Positions 32,101 through 44,100 of a stretch of DNA of 64,000 bases are shown here, one piece after another (the first letter of the stretch is position 1; every line of letters starts with the position of its first letter). A program made the translations under genes and the position numbers. The notes under the pieces are model-generated. The model searched no databases, was not told the origin of the DNA, and was given only the letters and a program-made list of their open reading frames with translations. The DNA is from Adiantum capillus-veneris (Eukaryota > Streptophyta > Polypodiopsida > Polypodiales > Pteridaceae). Location: positions 60,647,120-60,711,119 of the forward strand of contig CM043956.1 in NCBI GenBank assembly GCA_014529385.2. The letters run 5' to 3'.

Positions 32101-35100
32101 ATCACAAATTTGCTTTATAGATGATTTCATATATTGCAACTGTCATCAAATGGGAGCGCATATGAGTAATTAATAGAAATAAATAAATAGAATTTGACAA
32201 AGAGAAAAGAGAGAAGAGTGAGAAATGAAATGAAATGTTATATTGACGTCTTCGAAAGGCCAAAATGACCTATGAGACCAAAAAGTTACAATTGGTGAAT
32301 CTGATATCATGACTGAGTACGGAAAGTACAAAGAACTAACACTAGAAACATTAAGGAAATGAATCTGAAGCTTATTTGGAATTGAGATCAAGGGGGGGGG
32401 GGGGGGGGGGGTGGTTGGTGGGTTCAAATGAAATTTCTCATCGGTCGCTGTCGAATCTCATCAACATCCTTCATGGTCAGTACTTTGGTCGGGCGTCTTG
32501 CATATCGAGCTAGAGTGATCTGTATCTTCTGCTGTAGCCTTCGTCGATGGTGGGAGACCCCTTGAGGTCGTGGGAGTTTGGATCTGCCTAGCTCAATGGC
32601 TCGGTCAATCAACGTACCTCTAGTGTGGGTGGGCTCTGAGATCTGCTGTGGTGACTGCTCCTCTGCCTTTCCCTGGCTTGTGTAAAGAAATCTGTGATTC
32701 GACTCTGAGAATGTCTGTCCCCTGATGCCCTCGGCAAGCTCTCCCTAAGTCTCCGTAGCTCTAGCAGGAACAATCCGAGACATCTCTGATCCTCGTATCT
32801 CATGACTCGAGAAAATGGTCCGAAGTCCTATCTGAATAGACAATGGAAGCGGCCGTGTATCTCATAGTACGTTGGGCAATGACATGTGTAGTGCAACTCT
32901 CTCTGGCTCTAAGTGACATAGGTGACATATCCTGGCCCCTGCTGGCACCCCTCGAAATTGGCCAATCTCGATCTGGAGCTGATGTGCGGATGTAGCGCTA
33001 GTTGTCGAGATGACTCTAGGGCAAGCCGAGTATATCTTTCCCTGGCGAGATCCCATAAACTATTGATAAAGGATACTGATCTAGTCAATGCCTCAACCAA
33101 GAGGGGGGGGGGGGCTAGCTCGGCTCGGATAATCTCATGCGGCACTGAGGCCTTAGCCCGAATCATCTGAGCGATCATAGAGACCAGAGGCCTCTCCATA
33201 CATCTCCATCCATCTTTGTTGTCAGATCTCCCATGATGGTCTACTGAGGGTTCCCATACCTGAACTCTATAGAGCATAGCTGCCAGATCTCCCATGATGG
33301 TCTACTGAGGGTCCCCATACCTGAACTCTATAGAGCATAGCTGAGGTCACTTGAGTGTCAAAAAACCATAGCTTTGTTCACGGTTCCTCAAACTGAACCT
33401 GCGAACACATCCTCTTCAGTCCTCCCAAGGCTGCATATGCTCTTGTCAGTCTAGTCTCTGATGCTCTCCTCAATGAAAACACCGGTCCACAAAAAACTAC
33501 CCCAAGATCGGTATATGCATCTGTGTACTCCACAGTCTTCCGGCCATACGTAAATGTGAGTGCTGACCTCCTGACCCACTGTGGTGTGGCGTTGAACACC
33601 ATAACCTTGGTTTTCCCAAGGTTGACAAACAATCCACTGTCATGAGCAAATGTATTCAAAGCATCTAAATGACGCTGCATACCCTCTGGAGAGTCAGAAA
33701 TCAACACAATATCATAAGCATATAGTAACAATGGAATCCTTGTCCCTGCTAGCTGAGCCCCTCTGTCTCCCTGAGGCTCTACATAGTCTGAAAACTCGTC
33801 CACATACATCCCAAAAAGAGTCGGAGATAGGGGGTATCCCTGCTTCACTCCAATAGTGGAGTAGACCATGTCAGACATTCCCTCAATAGTGTGTACCCGC
33901 CCCATCACTGTCCTGTATAAAGCCATAGTACCCCATATCAGCTCTATAGGCACACCCATGTCCTGTAGTTTGCATATAAGTCTGGATCTCGGCACTGTGT
34001 CAAAGGCTTTGGGGAAATCCACAAAACTACAGTAGATTCTCTTGCCATTGTGTCTACCTTCCTCAATAATAGCTCTGAGTGTCAGAATCTGGTCAAGAGT
34101 GGAGAAACCTCTCTTGAATCTTGCTTGCCCTGGTGCTCGTATGCCCTCTCGCTCTGCCCATCTACTGAGCTCCTGCTCAAGAACGGATGCATACAGCCTA
34201 GCCAATGTGTGACCAACCATGATGGTGCGATAATTCTGGGAATCATGGGATCTCCTAACTTGAAAATAGGCACAATCGTAGACATACTCCAAGTCTCAAG
34301 AAATCCTTCATACATGGCTCAATTAAACATCATAGCAAGAAGCTCTGCAAGCATGTCTCTGGCATGGATGAAGTGCTCTGCTACTAGACCATCATGATCA
34401 TGTGCTCTCCTTGTCTTCATCCTGTCAATGGCTTTCCTTACCCTCTCGGCAGTAAAGAAAGTTCATGTCTCAGGGCATGTCTCTAGTTGGTCTGGCAAAG
34501 GTGGTTGCCCTGCTTTGTAAGAGGGATGTGGCATATTTCCCCCACGTCTCTGTGGAGGTGACCGCTGGTGGTGGTGGATGCTTGTGGAATAGCCTCCATG
34601 CTTCGCCTGAGTCTTCACTTATAAATAGCTGATACAGATCCCGCTCTAGCTGAGATAGATAAGCCCTTTTCTTTCGCCGCACTAGGCGGCGAAAGATAAT
34701 CCGTGACTGTCTATGTGCCGTAATACCCATGAGCACTTCCCTCTGTAATTTGATCCTCGTCTCTCTACACTCCTCATCATACCAACTGTTTTGGGGCATG
34801 CTCCCAGATCGTCTCCGTGTAGGCTGACTGTGGGGGTATGCCTCTGATGCTGCATCATGGAGCGTCTCTGTCAATATCTAAGTGAGTTCAGCTAGTGGCC
34901 GTCCTGGCCGTCCTGGCTCTTGAGTGCATAGCTGTCTGTATATCTCATCCATATACACAGAATCCGTCTCCCTCATGAAGGTATACGGAGCATGCGTGGG
35001 GACCTCTCCTAATGGAGCTGTACTGAACTGAAACGTCAGGGTGAAAGACGGGATAGCATGATCAACTGCCACACCAACTGGCCTAGTGCCCACCATGAAG

Positions 35101-38100
35101 TCTTGAAAGAATGGAAGGAGACCTGGCTGGGCCATTACATAATCCACTGTACTAGCACCATGTCGGTGTGGAAAGCAAATAAAACCTCCAGTTGTTGAGA
35201 ATCTTTGTAGGCCAATTAAAATGGCCAATCTATGTGCAGTTCCCATATCTATCAAGTATCTGCCATTCTCAGTGTACTCATCTTGTGATAGTCTGGATAG
35301 GCCCATCTCTGTAACGTCCAGCTCCCTAAGCATCTCCTCGGAAGTATCATAAAATATTGTCTGGTGATGGGCAATCCTTCCATTGAAGTCCCCTAGTATG
35401 ATAATGTCACCATCCTTAGAAAACTCCCATATGTCTTAGTCCAAAATAGCAAAGGGGGGCTGTCCTCTAGGTGATGCATATATTGACGTACTAGGAGGAA
35501 AGTAACAAATAGCAATGTAGAGGTATCTGCCCTGAGCGTGACCCACATGTACCTTGCTTGTCCATCCTGCGCGATCTCCCTTTGCAGCAGTTCCTCGTGG
35601 TCTGACGAGCTTCGACATTCGTCGTCGTTGGGATTTCTTTGCCTACGACTTTACACGGTTTCTCGGCGACCCCTCACCAGACCTTGAGGCAGCTTGCTTC
35701 AGAGTTCATGTGCTATTCCTTGCAGCTAGGGGGATAGAGGCCTTGGACTCAGTAGTTGGCTTCTCTTTTTCCCTATGCGACAGGGACCAGGCTGAGTGGA
35801 TTATAGACTCAGTGTTGGAGTGGCTGCAGACACAGGCCCTAGAGTTCTCTCATCACATGGGAGACCTAGGGGTTACAGGCTTGCTACAGACTCTTTGGCC
35901 ATTGGCCAAGTTTGTTGTGACACCTCCAGACGTAGCAGGATATACACACATTGTGGTTTACTTTTTTGCTGACACGCAGAGCCTGCGATGCTATGTACAC
36001 ATACATGAGAACTCCTGGACAAAGGAGGTTGCTTTACGCACGGCTCGGTCTACTTGGGCTTGGGCTAGACACTCTATGCAGTCACGCCTATCTCGAGGAC
36101 GCTCGGATACGGATTACTCCCCATCCAAGCCTGCCTCGAAGATAGCATGGTTAGCTGCTACGGTAGCATCAGTTCTCTCTCACTCCCCATGAGGATAGTC
36201 TCATGGAATGTACAGGGATTAGGTGGGCCCGAGTTTTAGCGTCAGAGGGGCTGGCTTCGTCAGGAGCTCCAACGATGTCTTGTGGGAGGAGAGATTGACC
36301 TCCTTATGCTACAGGAGCATCATCTGTGTGAGAGCCGCATTAGACTTTGTGGTCAGCTTTTGCGTGGAGGATATGAGACTTTTTGGTCAGCTGCATTTGG
36401 ACCTGGAGGCATCTAGGGCAGGGTATGTATGACTATTGCTGATTCTTTGCAGCAGACCATTGTGGGATTATTGTGCGAGGCAGGGCTCAGTGGATCACTA
36501 TGCAGGTTCAGGGTTGTCTCATGGGCTTCTTGAACATCTATGCGCCCAATGTGGCGAGTGCACGTGCAGAGTTTTGGTCTCAGATTGTTGAGTCTCTGCC
36601 GCAGGCAGAGCAATGGTGCATGGGGGGTGACTTCAACATGTTGGAGGAACCCTCTGACAGGATTGGTGGCATCCATACTACTATGCATGGAGTTGAGTTG
36701 GCAGCTTGGGAGAGGTTTTGTATGAATTTGCAAGTTTCAGATGTGTGGCAGCATTCTAGCTTTGTGAGGCCCCCAGACAGCCTGGGCCTTTTCTCGTTTG
36801 GGCCACAGAGTGGGAGGCGTGAATCTATCTTGGATAGATCGCTTCTACACTAGTGACCACTTCTGTGACTTGGGTGGGACAGTTGGCATTCTGTCAGGGA
36901 CTTCCTTCTCGGACCATGCACCAATGATCCTTACAGTGACTGATAGGTAGAGGAGGGGGAGCATGCTGCTACGCATCCTTGACAGAGTGGCCTCAGCACT
37001 TGCTCAGCTTAGTCATTTCTTTCTTCAGGAGTCTTCGGCCCGCTTGGCTGCAGCGAGAGAGGAGCAGCGTCTCTGACGGGGCATTGCTTCCTTGCAGAGG
37101 ATACAGGAGCAGCATCCAGACAGTCCTTGGTTGGAGGACTAGTTACAACAAGCTCGCCAGGAGCTTGTCAGCACAGAGGAGAGGCGCCATGAGTTTGCAT
37201 TCCATCGACAGGCATCTCAGTGGACTTAGGTGGGTGACAGAGTGACAGGCGCTTTCTTTGAGGCAGTGGGACCTGGCATACGCATGCCCACGTCAGTCAG
37301 TTGAGGAGGCCCGACGGGTCAGTGGCTTCGAAGCCAAAGGACATGCGAGCAGTTGCTACTAACTTTTAGCATGAGCTACTGTCTGCAGAGCCCCAATCAG
37401 AGCGTCAAGATGCATGCAGAGAGCAGGTGTGGGCACAGATGCCTTGTCTTGTGACTAAGGAGATGCATTAGAGGCTTGAGCTGTCTCTACAGCTAGAGGA
37501 GATGTTGCCAAATTGGCTCTATCTGACTGAAAAATAATTCTAAAGGAATTATTGGATTTATAAGTCAGAGGGTTTTCTTGCTTGGAACACCAAGGAAAAA
37601 TAATTCTAAATGAATTATTGGAATTTTAAGTGAGAGGGTTTTTCTCACTGGAGACATCCGAGTACAGAATATTCCTATTGCGTCATTCAGAGTAATGACG
37701 GGAGCACTGTGAAAGGGAATATCTGTAAGGCCACCAGGAACGGGTACTTCTGATGCGTCACATCGGGAAGAAGTATCCGACCATCCGGGAACGGACATCT
37801 CTGATGCGTCATAGGATGGGTGACATAGAGCATCGTGAAGGAGATTGTACCGTAAGGTCGGTAGGAAAGGACTAGGTGATGGGTATTCCTGATGCGTCAC
37901 AAGGTGGGTGACGGGTGCATTGCAAAGGGAATATCCATAGTCGGGAGGAAATTCCGAACTGTGTTAGAATTGTGCACAAGGAAAAAGCAAGCACTTGAAT
38001 GAAGATGGGTTCAGAGAAAACTTTGAGAAAAAACAGATGCTTTTTGAGAAAGCGGGATTGCCTTTCGGGAAAGCAGATGCTTTCTCACGAGGAAGTCTAT

Positions 38101-41100
38101 GTCTGCATTGCAATTGTGCATGTGATTGCATTCAGGGACGCCTGGGAAGTGCTGTGAAAGCATTGTTTTTAACTTATAAGGTTTTATTGAGTTTTTGGAC
38201 AGATTCAGACCATTTTTAAAGGTGACCGACCGCCCACTTAATAAGTGGGCAGCCATCTAATAAATAAGGCAACAGATCAGTCAGCGTTTTCTCTCTCTCT
38301 CTCTCTTTTTTTGGCAGAGCAGCGAAAAAAAAAAAACGAAAAAAAAAGAATTTTTGAAAAAAAAAAAAAAACGGCCGCGATCTCTATGCGAGCAGCTATT
38401 CGTGCCCGTGGCTAGGAGCTATAAAAGCATCACATGCCCTTACTCAGAGGGGAGGACCAATCTTTGCAAGTAGGAGATGTTGCTGCAGATTTCAGCCGTA
38501 AAGAAGATGTTGCCGGTGATACCCATGGCTGCCCCAAGTGTACCAGATGTCGCCAAGACCCAGTGCGCGAGTTCCCTCGCGAAGAAGTGCCTACGAAGCG
38601 TGTTTCCATCGCGACAAGTTGCTGTTTTTCTCTGTTTTCAGCCCATAAACGTCGTAGACGAGGCTGATTTACGAGAAGGAACCCGAGAACACACCTCTTT
38701 TGTGTGTAGGATTGGAAGAGAGGATTTTCTATGGAGAGATCTCTTCCGGGGAATTGTTTTTTGAGAACGGAGTTGCGTTTCGAGCGTCGAGACTTTGAAG
38801 GTAACGATTTTCATGTTATGAACTCTGAGTATTTGTTTGCAGGTGTACTTCCTCTTAGTGAGGGAGTAGGAGCAGAGGAAGGTATGAGCCTCTGCAGGAG
38901 AAAAGCGCTCTGAGGAACTAGAGCCAGATCAGTCCAGGGGTTCCGTACCCAAGTTTGGGAAGTAGATCCATGGATCGGAGAGAGGTAGTCTCTCAAGTTG
39001 CGATCCGGAATTTGGGATTCCCAAGTAAGGACTTCGTGTCCGAGAAAGCATAGTTGTTCTACGGGAAGAGGACTCTGGAAAGAGAGTTGGAAAAGAGTTG
39101 CAGGGATGCCATGCCCTGAGTCTGGAAGGTGAGATCCAGAGGCGAGAACCTTGATTCTCGAGGAATTGGAATAAGGAATGGAAGTTCCTTGGAATAGGGT
39201 TTTGCCCTAGGATTCGGAAGTCGCGGCTTCCGGGAACCATCAAGTCTTATTCTAGAATGAACGTGGTAATACGTTCGGTTCAAGTGCTTGTATAGACTTC
39301 TCCTCAGTAATAAAGATACTAGTACGGGGGGGGACCAGCCCATCTTCTGGTCCCCAGTACTGTGTCGATCTTCTCACTCTCTATCTCTCTCTCTATTTAT
39401 TTCTCTCTATATCCTCTGGCTTCACTAATAAGTGATAAATCTTATTTATCCGGATGTATTTTATATTGTTATGTGCTCCCGTTTGTGACAAGAGCTGCAC
39501 ATGGCTCTTAGTGCACTCCCTTGTGGTAGCTGTCCTAGTGAGGATGTCTTGACTCCCAACTTTTTCTTGGAGTATTGGGACTTGCTTGGCTCAGATCTTT
39601 GTAGTGCTTTTCATTACATTTTGCACTCAGGTGAGATGCCTGAGAGCATGAGTGAGGGCATGATTTACCTCATTCCCAAGGAGGGTGGCTCGTTGGATGA
39701 GATTCGACAGTGGCGCCCCATCACCATCCTCAACTCAGCCTACAAAATTTTATCCAAGGCTCTGAGTTTGAGGATTCAGCCACTTCTAGAGAGCCTTATA
39801 CATGGGACTCAGACAGGTTTTGTGAAGGAGCGAAGTACCTTGACAACATCTTTACTTTTTGGGAGGCTTCTGCCCTTGCGCGGCTCCGCGGTGAGGATTT
39901 GGTGATTTTTCTTCTCGATTTTGAGAAGGCCTACGACATAGTTGATTGGGATTTTTTGGAGGGCACTCTACGCAGGATGGGCTTCTCAGATGCTTGGATC
40001 AGAGGGGTGTCAGCTTTATACAGACGTGCACACAGTCAGGTGCTTTTGTCAGGAGGTAGAGGTGATCGTTTCATGCTCACACGTACGGTCAGACAGGGCT
40101 GCCCTCTTGCCCCCTTCCTCTTTCTGTTCTATGCTGAGGCGATGAGCAGGTTTTTGATTTCACAGCAGGTTGGCTTATGTGGCTTAGTGCTCCCTATTCG
40201 GGGAAATGAGCTACTGGACGCTGAGTTTGAAGACGACTCAGCCTTGTACTTGGATGGCCCGGAGGCCAACCTACACAGGTGTGAGTAGGCTATTGGGACT
40301 TTCTGTTGTGCATATGGCGCATTGATCAACTGGAGAAAGACAGTGGCTTTCTCAGTTGGTAGTGCTCCTACGCCCGATTGGATGCCAGGTGAGGGTTTCA
40401 GGCAGATTCCCCAGGGACTGCAATTCAGTACTTGGGTTGTCAGGTTGGTTTGGCTCGTCTCCCAAGTAGCAGATTGCTCCCTTCCTCCTGTCTATGAGGA
40501 GGAAGCTGTTAAATTGGAGCTCCGCACGACTTTCTTTGGCAAGCAGAGTTGTAGTGGCCAGCCAGGTGTTGTTGGCTACTATGTGGTACATCACTTCTTG
40601 TTGAATCTTCTCAAGTTCTTGTATAAGCCAAGTAGAGAGGCTGATGAGGAACTTCCTTTGGTCAGGGTGGGACACTCAGATAGCCCGGGCCAAAGTGGCA
40701 TGGCAGGTCATCACTCTTCCTTGTTCTCAGGGAGGGTTGGGGATCATAGACCCAGCACAACAGAGCATAGCCCTTCTTGGGAAGCTCATCGTCAGAGGAC
40801 GTCTTCCAAGTGAGGAGCCCTGGAAGGTGTTCTTGCTTCAGCGGCTTAGTGCTAGGGTGCCTTAGGCCGGAGGCCCTTAGCGACCCTCGACTCGACGGAT
40901 TTTCACAGAGATGCGTAGAGTTGGCTTGAGTAGGAGACTGGAGGACTGCTTCGCTGTGAGTCTGCTCTTCTATTGGGAGCAACTACGGCAAGGCCTGGAG
41001 CAGCGTCGGCCTACTTGCAGGGAGGAGCGCCTGAGACAACCCCTTGTTTGGAACCCCATGGTTAGCACTCAGAGAGGCAACTTGGTTGGTAGTCGGCCTC

Positions 41101-44100
41101 ATGTTTCCTGGGGTTCCATGGCAGAGGGTCCAACACGCTCTCTAGGTGACTAGTTACAGTTTTTAGGCTTGTCAGAGGAGCTTCAGGGCATTCAGCTACG
41201 AGGCATGAGAGGGGTGCAGAGCATGTGTCATGACATCTTAGAGGCAGTACCAGCTGAGTGGCTCACACCTCTCGAGTCAGCAGCTCCCAGATGGATGGGA
41301 GCCTTCATGTGACTAAAGGTTCTCATCTCAGTTTGAGCTTGCTGAGAGACTATACCCTCCCTGTTTTTCAAGCTATAGGGCGAGGGACACCTACACTGAG
41401 TTGCAGTAGAGGCCCCGCAAGTGGCAGAGTGCTGTTTTCAGAGGATCCGCATGGTGGGCATCTGTGGGAGGACTTGTGTCATAGATCCCGACAAAGCAGC
41501 TCTTGAGACAGGCCATTGGAGACTGTGGGCTTGGGAGAGCTGTCCACTGGCACGAGTACAGTGGGATCCTGGAGAGTGGCTTTGGAGGGACCCTTTCTCC
41601 TCTGCAGGCCATCCAGGTCTCCCCTTCTTTTAGTACACTGTTCGACTGGGACGTCGTATATTGGCTGCGTAGAGAGAGGCTCGTCCTGCTGTAGCACCTC
41701 ATTGGCAGGAAGAGGGTCTCACAGCTGAGTTCTTGGCAGCTTTTTGCGAGAGATTGTGGGACTCCAGACAGTCGAGACGAGTCACTTTGTTCCAGTGGTT
41801 GGTTGCACACAGAGCTACAACAATTGGGAGCTGGCTTGTACATAGTGGTCTCTCGGCCGCATGTGCAGCTTGTGACCATCTTGTGAAGAGTCAGCGTCAC
41901 TGTCTTTGGGATTGTCCTTTGGCACAGCAGGTGTGGCTTCGTGTCCTTCGGCTAATGCCAGCTCTTTCCACAGCTCGGCAGTACACTTGGGGGGCAGCTG
42001 CTTGGTCCACTCTCACCAACCCGGCACTTCAGTTTGAGCTATCTTCCACCAGCAGGATGATAGTGATACAGGGGGGTCGACCTACACTCCAGCCTGCTAC
42101 AGAGCTTACTCCACAGGAGTGGTGCAGTGAGGGAGAGGAGTGTTGGGAGCTAATCAGTGGCCTGACACTCTGGTTCATCTGGCGGGCCCGTTGCTTCCGC
42201 ATCTTCGAGGCTCGCCCAGTACCACCAGCAGAGATTGTTCGGGATCTTTGGCTAGAGCTGATCCATACTCTCAAAGGAAAGCTTGAGAGACTCCAGGGCA
42301 GTTCCGACCGCATGCGGGAGCACAGAGAGGCTTTCCTTCGACTCTGGCGTCGTGGGCCTTTTTTCACCATGGTCCAAGGTGTTCTCAGATGGCACTACCA
42401 TCCACCTGTGTGGCTTTTCCCTCCTCCCATCTCTTGATTTAGCCTCATTGTACATATGCTGTTTTTTCATTGGGAGAGTCTCCCCATCAGAATTGTTTTA
42501 GCCCTCTTTTGTAGAGGTGGTTGTAGCCCTATGGGCAGTTTCATTAACTAATAGAAGGATCTTTTTCTCGGAAAAAAAAAGGACATATGTAATGTAGCTT
42601 TGTCTCTGGCTCTAGCGGCATATCCTGATGTTTTCTGGTACCTCTCTAAATCTACCAGTCTCAATCTCCAGCTGATGTGAGGATACACAATGTGTGTCCA
42701 TGTAGCTGGGTCGAATTACAAACCCATCTCCAGTGAGTGGAGAAGATGCTCTCTATAGAAAGCCATTTTCGTGCTCAACTTTTGTGGTGGCTCTATCCAT
42801 GTCCTTGTGGTATCCAGCTGGATCAGGTCCCGACGAATGAGTCTAGTAATCTCCACCCATGTAAAAGACATCGAGGGAGCATGAAGAGAGTACTGGAAAG
42901 GGGGCAGCCTGTCCATGGTGAAGCCATGCGTCTGAAACCATGATGTCATCTGTGCATACCAGCATGAAGTGTCCCCCTGAAGGGCTAACTGTCTGGAAGA
43001 CTCAAGGGCCAGTCAAGCATACCTGTCTCTAGTAGTATCCCACAAGTTGTGCACAAAGGCGACTGGTCTGGTAAGCGCCTCAATCTCCATAGGAGGGGCA
43101 GCTAGCTCTGCTCGAATGATAGTGTGGGGTACGGAGGCTTGGCTCTGATCAGTCGAGAGATCATAGATACCAAGGGCCTCTCCATATGTCTCCAACCATC
43201 CTGGCCTACAAAAGGTCCCCATATCTGCACCCCATACAACATAGCTGAGTCTACTAAAGTATCAAAGAGCCATAACTTTGTCCGAGGTTTTTGGAACTGA
43301 ACCTGCAACACATCCTCTCTAAGCCTCTCCAAGAGCTCTAGTCAATCTAGCCTTTGCTGCTCTCCCCAAAGAAAACCTCGTCCCAGTGAAGATAACCCCA
43401 AGGTAAGTGTATGCATCCGTATACTCTACAATCTCCTGACCATATGTGAAAGTCGGTGCTGATCTCCTGATCCAATGTGGTGTGGTGTTAAACACCATAA
43501 CCTTGGTTTTACCAAGGTTTACAGACAATCCACTATCCTCTACAAAACTGTGTAATGCATCCAGTTGTCGCTGCATACCCTCTGGTGAGTCAGAGATCAA
43601 CACAATATCATCAGCATATAACAACAATGGGATCCACGTCCCTCCTAGCTGGGCACCTCTATCACCCTTCTTACAATGTAATCAGACATATACAAAAACC
43701 CCTGTAGGTCAAAAACACCTGTCTAGGACGGATTCCCTCGATATCTGGAAGCTTTCTGGTGAGCTGTCACAGAAATTCAGCGGGCTGTAATTCTCTGTTT
43801 TTCACTGCCGGGAGCTCAAAAGCCTATACACGCATCCCAAGGCTCTCACGAGGCTCCCCCGATGTTCCCTTGCAGTTTAGGTGCGAAACCCTAAACCTGC
43901 AGAAAAACACAGCAGGCTGTAATTCCCTGTTTCGGATCGTTTTTAGCGGAGCGAACACGCCTACGCGTGTCCCAAGGGCTCTCGCACGCAATGGGACAAT
44001 TCCCCTGTGAATTGGACGAGTTTTCACGCGAGAAAACTTTCCAAACTTGCAATCTTTCGTGATGGAACTGTGCGTACCTGTGGGGGATTAGCAATTAGCT

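Larger units (their letters stand above)
32217..35571 (-). mobile_element. LINE-J, family I copy
   Basis: 3' UTR 32217-32430 (including G20 at about 32392-32411), ORF2 C terminus, RT, linker and endonuclease to about 35571. It ends there in a 5'-to-5' junction with plus-strand LINE-K. It has an internal deletion of about 330 bp at about 32990 and a 61-bp tandem duplication (33223-33283 / 33284-33344). Confidence 0.9.
37503..39490 (+). repeat. Probable solo LTR inside LINE-K
   Basis: About 2 kb starting TGTTGCC and ending GTGACA that splits LINE-K ORF2 between its linker and RT (LEEM ... [11 protein letters not shown]). It contains a 66-bp tandem pair with AATAATTC/GAATTATT inverted repeats (from 37529), CGTCA/TGACG motifs (37680-37920), a 9-bp-arm palindrome (38232-38250), TATAAAA (38420), AATAAA (39309) and a 9-bp GC hairpin just after it. 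No coding content. Strand assumed from the TATA to AATAAA order. I could not find a clean 5-bp target duplication. Confidence 0.5.
35572..42579 (+). mobile_element. LINE-K, poly(A)-tailed L1-like element
   Basis: Plus strand: ORF1 remnant, ORF2 endonuclease, RT and zf-RVT, 3' UTR (42437-42570) and an A9 tail at 42571-42579. Unlike the minus-strand LINEs it ends in poly(A) and has no two-stem hairpin. Interrupted by a probable solo LTR (37503-39490). 5' truncated against LINE-J; its 3' end abuts the truncated 3' side of LINE-L. Confidence 0.88.

Noticed and set aside
37503-37507. Target duplication for the solo LTR
   Set aside because: GGAGA before TGTTG and AGAGC after TGACA do not match; GGCTCT at 37516 and 39503 does match but would give non TG...CA ends, so borders are left as approximate.
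37565-41900. Minus-strand frames over the solo LTR and LINE-K
   Set aside because: No conserved motif; the plus strand carries clear L1 ORF2 motifs and LTR signals.
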